This document shows positions 1 to 9,755 of a stretch of DNA of 64,000 nt, one piece after another. The stretch's first letter is position 1, and each line of letters begins with the position of its first letter. The DNA is taken from positions 98,647,676 through 98,711,675 of the forward strand of contig OV050031.1 of NCBI GenBank assembly GCA_920105625.2, written 5' to 3'. The DNA is from Clusia tigrina (lineage: Eukaryota > Arthropoda > Insecta > Diptera > Clusiidae). Position numbers and translations under genes: made by a program. The notes below the pieces were generated by a model. That model saw only the letters and a program-made list of their open reading frames with translations, did no database searches and had not been told where the DNA came from.

Positions 1-196
1 GCATAGCTATGAGCGATAGCTTAAATTGACAAGAGGCTCGAGTACTTTATTGTTACAAAATTTCAAGGTTTTATGACGCTCCAGTAAAAAGTTACAAGCA
101 TTTATATGTTGCAAACTTTGATAGGTGTAGGACGCACCGTATAGAAGTTAGGGTCATTTGAAGTTTTATCAGTGTTTTATTTGGGATTCAAGGGTA
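1..196 (+). repeat. Reference satellite monomer with internal landmarks
   Basis: This first copy serves as a coordinate frame; the phase is arbitrary. Landmarks in order: an AGCT-rich segment (2-22) with two copies of the AGC/GCT dyad in the consensus form; TTGAC at 26-30; CTCGAG at 37-42 overlapping AGTACT at 41-46; a GTTACAA motif at 52-58; the well-conserved core AAAATTTCAAGGTTTTATGA (57-76); GTTACAA again at 91-97; GTTGCAA at 108-114; the variable segment around ACGTACCGTATAG (about 130-145, here ACGCACC); the direct repeat GAAGTT flanking GGGCCATTT (here GGGTCATTT); and the variable tail around TTTGGGACTCAAGGG. A hand count of a consensus monomer gives 73 G/C in 196 (37%) and five CpG sites. 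Runs such as AAAATTT and TAAAAAG may bend DNA; that is an inference only. Confidence 0.95.
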
Positions 197-1165
197 GCAT
201 AGCGTTGAGCAATAGCTTAAATTGACAAGAGGCTCGAGTACTTTATTGTTACAAAATTTCCAGGTTTTATGACGCTCCAGTAAAAAGTTACAAGCATTTG
301 TATGTTGCAAACTTTGATAGGTGTAGGACATGCCGTATAGAAGTTAGGGCCATTTGAAGTTTTATCAGTGTTTGATTTGGGACTTAAGGGTAGCATAGCT
401 TTGAGCGATAGCTTAAATTGACAAGAGGCTCGAGTACTTTATTGTTACAAAATTTCAAGGTTTTATGACGCTCCAGTAAAAAGTTACAAGCATTTGTATG
501 TTGCAAACTTTGATAGGTGTAGGACGTACCATAGAAGTTAGGGCCATTTGAAGTTTTTTCAGTGTTTGATTCGGGACTTAAGGGTAGCATAGCTTTGAGC
601 GATAGCTTAAATTGACAAGAGGCTCGAGTACTTTATTGTTACAAAATTTCAAGGTTTTATGACGCTCCAGTAAAAAGTTACAAGCATTTGTATGTTGCAA
701 ACTTTGATAGGTGTAGGACGTACCATAGAAGTTAGGGCCATTTGAAGTTTTTTCAGTGTTTGATTCGGGACTTAAGGGTAGCATAGCTTTGAGCGATGGC
801 TTAAATTGACAAGCGGCTCGAGTACTTTATTGTTACAAAATTTCAAGGTTTTATGACGCTCCAGTAAAAAGTTACAAGCATTTGTATGTTGCAAACTTTG
901 ATAGGTGTAGGACGTACCGTATAGAAGTTAGGGCCATTTGAAGTTTTATCAGTGTTTTATTTGGGATTCAAGGGTAGCATAGCTTTGAGCGATTGCTTAA
1001 ATTGACAAGAGGCTCGAGTACTTTATTGTAACAAAATTTCAAGGTTTTATGACGCTTCAGTAAAAAGTTACAAGCATTTGTATGTTGCAAACTTTGGAGG
1101 ACGTACCGTATAGAAGTTAGGGCCATTTGAAGTTTTATCAGTGTTTTTTTTGGGATTCAAGGGTA

Positions 1166-2713
1166 GCATAGCTTTGAGCGATAGCTTAAATTGACAAGAG
1201 GCTCGAGTACTTTATTGTTACAAAATTTCAAGGTTTTATTACGCTCCAGTAAAAAGTTACAAGCATTTGTATGTTGCAAACTTTGATAGGTGTAGGACGT
1301 ACCGTATAGAAGTTAGGGCCATTTGAAGTTTTATCAGTGTTTGATTTGGGACACAAGGGTAGCATAGCTTTGAGCGATAGCTTAAATTGACAAGCAGCTC
1401 GAGTACTTTATTGTTACAAAGTTTCAAGGTTTTATGACGCTCCAGTAAAAAGTTAGAAGCATTTATATGTTGCAAACTTTGATAGGTGTAGGACGTACCG
1501 TATAGAAGTTAGGGCCATTTGAAGTTTTATCAGTGTTTGATTTGGGATTCAAGGGTAGCATAGCTTTGAGCGATAGCTGAAATTGACAAGAGGCTCGAGT
1601 ACTTTATTGTTACAAAATTTCAAGGTTTTATGACGCTCCAGTAAAAAGTTACAAGCATTTGTATGTTGCAAACTTTGATAGGTGTAGGACGTACCGTGTA
1701 GAAGTTAGGGCCATTTGAAGTTTTATCAGTGTTTGATTTGGGGCTCAAGGGTAGCATAGCTTTGAGCGATAGCTTAAATTGACAAGCGGCTCGAGTACTT
1801 TATTGTTACAAAATATCAATGTTTTATGACGCTCCAGTAAAAAGTTACAAGCATTTGTATGTTGCAAACTTTGATAGGTGTAGGACGTACCGTATAGAAG
1901 TTAGGGCCATTTGAAGTTTTATCAGTGTTTGATTTGGGACTCAAGAGTAGCATAGCTTTGAGCGATAGCTTAATTGACAAGAGGCTCGAGTACTTTATTG
2001 TTACAGAATTTCAAGGTTTTATGACGCTCCAGTAAAAAGTTACAAGCATTTATATGTTGCAAACTTTGATAGGTGTAGGACGTACCGTATAGAAGTTAGG
2101 GCCATTTGAAGTTTTATCAGTGTTTTATTTGGGATTCAAGGGTAGCATAGCTTTGAGCAATAGCTTAAATTGACAAGAGGCTCGAGTACTTTATTGTTAC
2201 AAAATTTCAAGGTTTTATGACGCTCCAGTAAAAAGTTACGAGCATTTGTATGTTGCAAACTTTGATAGGTGTAGGACATACCGTATAGAAGTTAGGGCCA
2301 TTTGAAGTTTTATCAGTGTTTGATTTGTGACTTTAGGGTAGCATAGCTTTGAGCGATAGCTTAAATTGACAATAGGCTCGAGTACTTTATTGTTACAAAA
2401 TTTCAAGGTTTTATGACGCTCCAGTAAAAAGTTACAAGCATTTGTATGTTGCAAACTTTGATAGGTGTAGGACGTACCATAGAAGTTAGGGCCATTTGAA
2501 GTTTTATCAGTGCTTGATTCGGGACTGAAGGGTAGCATAGCTTTGAGCGAAAGCTTAAATTGACAAGCGGCTCGAGTACTTTATTAATGCAAAATTTCAA
2601 GGTTTTATGACGCTCTAGTAAAAAGTTGCAAACTTTGAGAGGTGTAGGACGTACCGTATAGAAGTTAGGGCCATTTGAAGTTTTATCAGTGTTTTATTTG
2701 GGATTCAAGGGTA
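1166..2713 (+). repeat. 8-monomer higher-order unit, copy 1
   Basis: Eight monomers spanning 1,548 bp, followed directly by a near-identical copy. The copies share the same series of variants: GGGACACAAGGG, CAGCTCG, AGCTGAAATTGAC, GTACCGTGTAG, AAATATCAATG, the one-base-short AGCTTAATTGAC, GTTACGAGC and TTATTAATGC. Copy 1 lacks 17 bp in its last monomer (junction near 2,625), which explains its shorter length. Only a handful of substitutions separate the copies, so the duplication is recent. Confidence 0.85.
2610..2645 (+). other. 17-bp deletion within a monomer
   Basis: The segment between two GTTGCAA copies is missing, leaving one GTTGCAA at 2,625-2,631. The intact counterpart is at about 4,173-4,196 in the tandem copy. 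The 7-bp direct repeat explains the loss by slippage or recombination. Confidence 0.9.
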
Positions 2714-4278
2714 GCATAGCTTTGAGCGGTAGCTTAAATTGACAAGAGGCTCGAGTACTTTATTGTTACAAAATTTCAAGGTTTTATTACGCTCCAGTAA
2801 AAAGTTACAAGCATTTGTATGTTGCAAACTTTGATAGGTGTAGGACGTACCGTATAGAAGTTAGGGCCATTTGAAGTTTTATCAGTGTTTGATTTGGGAC
2901 ACAAGGGTAGCATAGCTTTGAGCGATAGCTTAAATTGACAAGCAGCTCGAGTACTTTATTGTTACAAAGTTTCAAGGTTTTATGACGCTCCAGTAAAAAG
3001 TTAGAAGCATTTATATGTTGCAAACTTTGATAGGTGTAGGACGTACCGTATAGAAGTTAGGGCCATTTGAAGTTTTATCAGTGTTTGATTTGGGATTCAA
3101 GGGTAGCATAGCTTTGAGCGATAGCTGAAATTGACAAGAGGCTCGAGTACTTTATTGTTACAAAATTTCAAGGTTTTATGACGCTCCAGTAAAAAGTTAC
3201 AAGCATTTGTATGTTGCAATCTTTGATAGGTGTAGGACGTACCGTGTAGAAGTTAGGGCCATTTGAAGTTTTATCAGTGTTTGATTTGGGGCTCAAGGGT
3301 AGCATAGCTTTGAGCGATAGCTTAAATTGACAAGCGGCTCGAGTACTTTATTGTTACAAAATATCAATGTTTTATGACGCTCCAGTAAAAAGTTACAAGC
3401 ATTTGTATGTTGCAAACTTTGATAGGTGTAGGACGTACCGTATAGAAGTTAGGGCCATTTGAAGTTTTATCAGTGTTTGATTTGGGACTCAAGAGTAGCA
3501 TAGCTTTGAGCGATAGCTTAATTGACAAGAGGCTCGAGTACTTTATTGTTACAGAATTTCAAGGTTTTATGACGCTCCAGTAAAAAGTTACAAGCATTTA
3601 TATGTTGCAAACTTTGATAGGTGTAGGACGTACCGTATAGAAGTTAGGGCCATTTGAAGTTTTATCAGTGTTTTATTTGGGATTCAAGGGTAGCATAGCT
3701 TTGAGCAATAGCTTAAATTGACAAGAGGCTCGAGTACTTTATTGTTACAAAATTTCAAGGTTTTATGACGCTCCAGTAAAAAGTTACGAGCATTTGTATG
3801 TTGCAAACTTTGATAGGTGTAGGACATGCCGTATAGAAGTTAGGGCCATTTGAAGTTTTATCAGTGTTTGATTTGTGACTTTAGGGTAGCATAGCTTTGA
3901 GCGATAGCTTAAATTGACAATAGGCTCGAGTACTTTATTGTTACAAAATTTCAAGGTTTTATGACGCTCCAGTAAAAAGTTACAAGCATTTGTGTGTTGC
4001 AAACTTTGATAGGTGTAGGACGTACCATAGAAGTTAGGGCCATTTGAAGTTTTATCAGTGCTTGATTCGGGACTGAAGGGTAGCATAGCTTTGAGCGAAA
4101 GCTTAAATTGACAAGCGGCTCGAGTACTTTATTAATGCAAAATTTCAAGGTTTTATGACGCTCTAGTAAAAAGTTGCAAGCATTTGTATGTTGCAAACTT
4201 TGAGAGGTGTAGGACGTACCGTATAGAAGTTAGGGCCATTTGAAGTTTTATCAGTGTTTTATTTGGGATTCAAGGGTA
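2714..4278 (+). repeat. 8-monomer higher-order unit, copy 2
   Basis: This is the tandem partner of the preceding unit. It is 1,565 bp long, as expected for eight monomers of which one is 194 and one is 195 bp. It differs from copy 1 at a few sites seen by eye, for example GCGGTAG versus GCGATAG at its start and GCAATCTTTG near 3,220. A third partial copy begins at 4,279 and is cut off near 4,440, where the block starting with GCATAGCTATGAG takes over. Confidence 0.85.
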
Positions 4279-4474
4279 GCATAGCTTTGAGCGGTAGCTT
4301 AAATTGACAAGAGGCTCGAGTACTTTATTGTTACAAAATTTCAAGGTTTTATTACGCTCCAGTAAAAAGTTACAAGCATTTGTATGTTGCAAATTTTGAT
4401 AGGTGTAGGACGTACCGTATAGAAGTTAGGGCCATTTGAAGTTTTATCAGTGTTTGATTTGGGACTCAAGGGTA

Positions 4475-7400
4475 GCATAGCTATGAGCGATAGCTTAAAT
4501 TGACAAGAGGCTCGAGTACTTTATTGTTACAAAATTTCAAGGTTTTATGACGCTCCAGTAAAAAGTTACAAGCATTTATATGTTGCAAACTTTGATAGGT
4601 GTAGGACGCACCGTATAGAAGTTAGGGTCATTTGAAGTTTTATCAGTGTTTTATTTGGGATTCAAGGGTAGCATAGCGTTGAGCAATAGCTTAAATTGAC
4701 AAGAGGCTCGAGTACTTTATTGTTACAAAATTTCCAGGTTTTATGACGCTCCAGTAAAAAGTTACAAGCATTTGTATGTTGCAAACTTTGATAGGTGTAG
4801 GACATGCCGTATAGAAGTTAGGGCCATTTGAAGTTTTATCAGTGTTTGATTTGGGACTTAAGGGTAGCATAGCTTTGAGCGATAGCTTAAATTGACAAGA
4901 GGCTCGAGTACTTTATTGTTACAAAATTTCAAGGTTTTATGACGCTCCAGTAAAAAGTTACAAGCATTTGTATGTTGCAAACTTTGATAGGTGTAGGACG
5001 TACCATAGAAGTTAGGGCCATTTGAAGTTTTATCAGTGTTTGATTTGGGACTCAAGGGTAGCATAGCTTTGAGCGATGGCTTAAATTGACAAGAGGCTCG
5101 AGTACTTTATTGTTACAAAATTTCAAGGTTTTATGACGCTCCTGTAAAAAGTTACAAGCATTTGTACGTTGCAAACTTTGATAGGTGTAGGACGTACCAT
5201 AGAAGTTAGGGCCATTTGAAGTTTTTTCAGTGTTTGATTCGGGACTTAAGGGTAGCATAGCTTTGAGCGATAGCTTAAATTGACAAGAGGCTCGAGTACT
5301 TTATTGTTACAAAATTTCAAGGTTTTATGACGCTCCAGTAAAAAGTTAGAAGCATTTATATGTTGCAAACTTTGATAGGTGTAGGACGTACCGTATAGAA
5401 GTTAGGGCCATTTGAAGTTTTATCAGTGTTTGATTTGGGATTCAAGGGTAGCATAGCTTTGAGCGATAGCTGAAATTGACAAGAGGCTCGAGTACTTTAT
5501 TGTTACAAAATTTCAAGGTTTTATGACGCTCCAGTAAAAAGTTACAAGCATTTGTATGTTGCAAACTTTGATAGGTGTAGGACGTACCGTGTAGAAGTTA
5601 GGGCCATTTGAAGTTTTATCAGTGTTTGATTTGGGGCTCAAGGGTAGCATAGCTTTGAGCGATAGCTTAAATTGACAAGCGGCTCGAGTACTTTATTGTT
5701 ACAAAATTTCAATGTTTTATGACGCTCCAGTAAAAAGTTACAAGCATTTGTATGTTGCAAACTTTGATAGGTGTAGGACGTACCGTATAGAAGTTAGGGC
5801 CATTTGAAGTTTTATCAGTGTTTGATTTGGGACTCAAGAGTAGCATAGCTTTGAGCGATAGCTTAATTGACAAGAGGCTCGAGTACTTTATTGTTACAGA
5901 ATTTCAAGGTTTTATGACGCTCCAGTAAAAAGTTACAAGCATTTATATGTTGCAAACTTTGATAGGTGTAGGACGTACCGTATAGAAGTTAGGGCCATTT
6001 GAAGTTTTATCAGTGTTTTATTTGGGATTCAAGGGTAGCATAGCTTTGAGCAATAGCTTAAATTGACAAGAGGCTCGAGTACTTTATTGTTACAAAATTT
6101 CAAGGTTTTATGACGCTCCAGTAAAAAGTTACGAGCATTTGTATGTTGCAAACTTTGATAGGTGTAGGACATGCCGTATAGAAGTTAGGGCCATTTGAAG
6201 TTTTATCACTGTTTGATTTGTGACTTTAGGGTAGCATAGCTTTGAGCGATAGCTTAAATTGACAATAGGCTCGAGTACTTTATTGTTACAAAATTTCAAG
6301 GTTTTATGACGCTCCAGTAAAAAGTTACAAGCATTTGTATGTTGCAAACTTTGATAGGTGTAGGACGTACCATAGAAGTTAGGGCCATTTGAAGTTTTAT
6401 CAGTGCTTGATTCGGGACTGAAGGGTAGCATAGCTTTGAGCGAAAGCTTAAATTGACAAGCGGCTCGAGTACTTTATTAATGCAAAATTTCAAGGTTTTA
6501 TGACGCTCTAGTAAAAAGTTGCAAGCATTTGTATGTTGCAAACTTTGAGAGGTGTAGGATGTACCGTATAGAAGTTAGGGCCATTTGAAGTTTTATCAGT
6601 GTTTTATTTGGGATTCAAGGGTAGCATAGCTTTGAGCGGTAGCTTAAATTGACAAGAGGCTCGAATACTTTATTGTTACAAAATTTCAAGGTTTTATTAC
6701 GCTCCAGTAAAAAGTTACAAGCATTTGTATGTTGCAAATTTTGATAGGTGTAGGACGTACCGTATAGAAGTTAGGGCCATTTGAAGTTTTATCAGTGTTT
6801 GATTTGGGACTCAAGGGTAGCATAGCTTTGAGCGATAGCTTAAATTGACAAGCAGCTCGAGTACTTTATTGTTACAAAATTTCAAGGTTTTATGACGCTC
6901 CAGTAAAAAGTTAGAAGCATTTATATGTTGCAAACTTTGATAGGTGTAGGACGTACCGTATAGAAGTTAGGGCCATTTGAAGTTTTATCAGTGTTTTATT
7001 TGGGATTCAAGGGTAGCATAGCTTTGAGCAATAGCTTAAATTGACAAGAGGCTCGAGTACTTTATTGTTACAAAATTTCAAGGCTTTTTGACGCTCCAGT
7101 AAAAAGTTACAAGCATTTATCTGTTGCAAACTTTGATAGGTGTAGGACGTATTGTATAGAAGTTAGGGCCATTTGAAGTTTTATCAGTGTTTGATTTGTG
7201 ATTCAAGGGTAGCATAGCTTTGAGCGATAGCTTAAATTGACAAGAGGCTCGAGTACTTTATTGTTACAAAATTTCAAGGTTTTATGACGCTCCAGTAAAA
7301 AGTTACAAGCATTTGTATGTTGCAAACTTTGATAGGTGTAGCACGTACCGTATAGAAGTTAGGGCCATTTGAAGTTTTATCAGTGTTTGATTTGGACTCA

Positions 7401-9755
7401 AGTGTAGCATATCTTTGAGCGATAGCTTAAATTGACAAGCGGCTCGAGTACTTTATTGTTACAAAATTTCAAGGTTTTATGACGCTCCAGTGAAAAGTTA
7501 CAAGCATTTGTATGTTGCACACTTTGATAGGTGTAGGACGTACCCGTATAGAAGTTAGGGCCATGTGAAGTTTTATCAGTGTTTTATTTGGGATTCAAGG
7601 GTAGCATAACTTTGAGCAATAGCTTAAATTGACAAGAGGCTCGAGTGCTTTATTGTTACAAAATTTCAAGGTTTTATGACGCTTCAATAAAAAGTTACAA
7701 GCATTTATATGTTGCAAACTTTGATAGTTGTAGGACGTACCGTATAGAAGTTAGGGCCATTTGAAGTTTTATCAGTGTTTTATTTGGGATTCAAGGGTAG
7801 CATAGCTTTGAGCGATTGCTTAAATTGACAAGAGGCTCGAGTACTTTATTGTAACAAAATTTCAAGGTTTTATGACGCTTCAGTAAAAAGTTACAAGCAT
7901 TTGTATGTTGCAAACTTTGGAGGACGTACCGTATAGAAGTTAGGGCCATTTGAAGTTTTATCAGTGTTTTTTTTGGGATTCAAGGGTTAGCATAGCTTTG
8001 AGCGATAGCTTAAATTGACAAGAGGCTCGAGTACTTTATTGTTACAAAATTTCAAGGTTTTATTTACGCTCCAGTAAAAAGTTACAAGCATTTGTATGTT
8101 GCAAACTTTGATAGGTGTAGGACGTACCGTATAGAAGTTAGGGCCATTTGAAGTTTTATCAGTGTTTGATTTGGGACACAAGGGTAGCATAGCTTTGAGC
8201 GATAGCTTAAATTGACAAGCAGCTCGAGTACTTTATTGTTACAAAGTTTCAAGGTTTTATGACGCTCCAGTAAAAAGTTAGAAGCATTTATATGTTGCAA
8301 ACTTTGATAGGTGTAGGACGTACCGTATAGAAGTTAGGGCCATTTGAAGTTTTTATCAGTGTTTGATTTGGGATTCAAGGGTAGCATAGCTTTGAGCGAT
8401 AGCTGAAATTGACAAGAGGCTCGAGTACTTTATTGTTACAAAATTTCAAGCTTTTATGACGCTCCAGTAAAAAGTTACAAGCATTTGTATGTTGCAAACT
8501 TTGATAGGTGTAGGACGTACCGTGTAGAAGTTAGGGCCATTTGAAGTTTATCAGTGTTTGATTTGGGGCTCAAGGGGTAGCATAGCTTTGAGCGATAGCT
8601 TAAATTGACAAGCGGCTCGAGTACTTTATTGTTACAAAATTTCAAGGTTTTATGACGCTCCAGTAAAAAGTTACAAGCATTTGTATGTTGCAAACTTTGA
8701 TAGGTGTAGGACGTACCATAGAAGTTAGGGCCATTTGAAGTTTTATCAGTGCTTGATTCGGGGACTGAAGGGTAGCATAGCTTTGAGCGAAAGCTTAAAT
8801 TGACAAGCGGCTCGAGTACTTTATTAATGCAAAATTTCAAGGTTTTATGACGCTCTAGTAAAAAGTTGCAAGCATTTGTATGTTGCAAACTTTGAGAGGT
8901 GTAGGACGTACCGTATAGAAGTTAGGGCCATTTGAAGTTTTATCAGTGTTTTATTTGGGATTCAAGGGTAGCATAGCTTTGAGCGGTAGCTTAAATTGAC
9001 AAGAGGCTCGAGTACTTTATTGTTACAAAATTTCAAGGTTTTATTACGCTCCAGTAAAAAGTTACAAGCATTTGTATGTTGCAAATTTTGATAGGTGTAG
9101 GACGTACCGTATAGAAGTTAGGGCCATTTGAAGTTTTATCAGTATTTGATTTGGGACTCAAGGGTAGCATAGCTTTGAGCGATAGCTTAAATTGACAAGC
9201 AGCTCGAGTACTTTATTGTTACAAAATTTCAAGGTTTTATGACGCTCCAGTAAAAAGTTAGAAGCATTTATATGTTGCAAACTTTGATAGGTGTAGGACG
9301 TACCGTATAGAAGTTAGGGCCATTTGAAGTTTTATCAGTGTTTTATTTGGGATTCAAGGGTAGCATAGCTTTGAGCAATAGCTTAAATTGACAAGAGGCT
9401 CGAGTACTTTATTGTTACAAAATTTCAAGGCTTTATGACGCCTCCAGTAAAAAGTTACAAGCATTTATCTGTTGCAAACTTTGATAGGTGGAGGACGTAT
9501 TGTATAGAAGTTAGGGCCATTTGAAGTTTTATCAGTGTTTGATTTGTGATTCAAGGGTAGCATAGCTTTGAGCGATAGCTTAAATTGACAAGAGGCTCGA
9601 GTACTTTATTGTTACAAAATTTCAAGGTTTTATGACGCTCCAGTAAAAAGTTACAAGAATTTGTATGTTGCAAACTTTGATTGGTGTAGGACGTACCGTA
9701 TAGAAGTTAGGGCCATTTGAAGTTTTATCAGTGTTTGATTTGGGACTCAAGGGTA
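4475..9755 (+). repeat. Long block opening with the CTATGAG monomer, copy 2
   Basis: The opening of this 5,281-bp block matches 1 to about 570 almost exactly. Its later part contains the GTTACGAGC/TTATTAATGC series (near 6,129 and 6,477) also seen in the 8-monomer unit, and then a section (about 6,800-9,755) that matches about 13.3-16.2 kb. Several one-base indels begin at about 7,393 and continue into the next block. Confidence 0.75.
6810..6840 (+). other. Example of the nested dyad in the monomer head
   Basis: CTCAA (6,810-6,814) and TTGAG (6,828-6,832) form an inverted repeat that encloses AGC-ATA-GCT (6,819-6,827). A second short dyad, AGC-GATA-GCT, follows at 6,831-6,840. The arrangement recurs in each monomer of the ACTCAAGGG type and is weakened in the TTCAAGG and TTAAGG types. 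It could form a small hairpin; any function is inference. Confidence 0.6.

Larger units (their letters stand above)
1..4474 (+). repeat. Long block opening with the CTATGAG monomer, copy 1
   Basis: The rare monomer start GCATAGCTATGAGCG, with ACGCACC and GGGTCATTT in the same monomer, is followed by CATAGCG, TTTCCAGG and ACATGCC monomers. The same series opens again at 4,475, 9,756 and 16,200, and in a modified form (GCATCGCTTTGAGCGACAG) at 20,096 and 23,600. Block lengths are therefore 4,474, 5,281, 6,444, 3,896 and 3,504 bp. The left edge here is the window edge, so the true start may lie outside. Confidence 0.75.

Noticed and set aside
20..60. Bacterial-type promoter (TTGAC followed by TTTATTGTT)
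   Set aside because: Spacing and the second box are poor, it is present in every monomer by descent, and the sequence is clearly eukaryotic satellite.
540..600. CENP-B box-like TTCGGGA in GATTCGGGACTTAAGG monomers
   Set aside because: Only part of the pattern is present; the required A and CGGG at the right spacing after TTCG are missing.
8475..8888. Longest reading frame, 137 codons on the minus strand, as a possible gene
   Set aside because: It is satellite sequence read through two or more monomers and stays open only because of one-base indels at about 8,545, 8,574 and 8,760. It has no independent start context, domain or codon signal.
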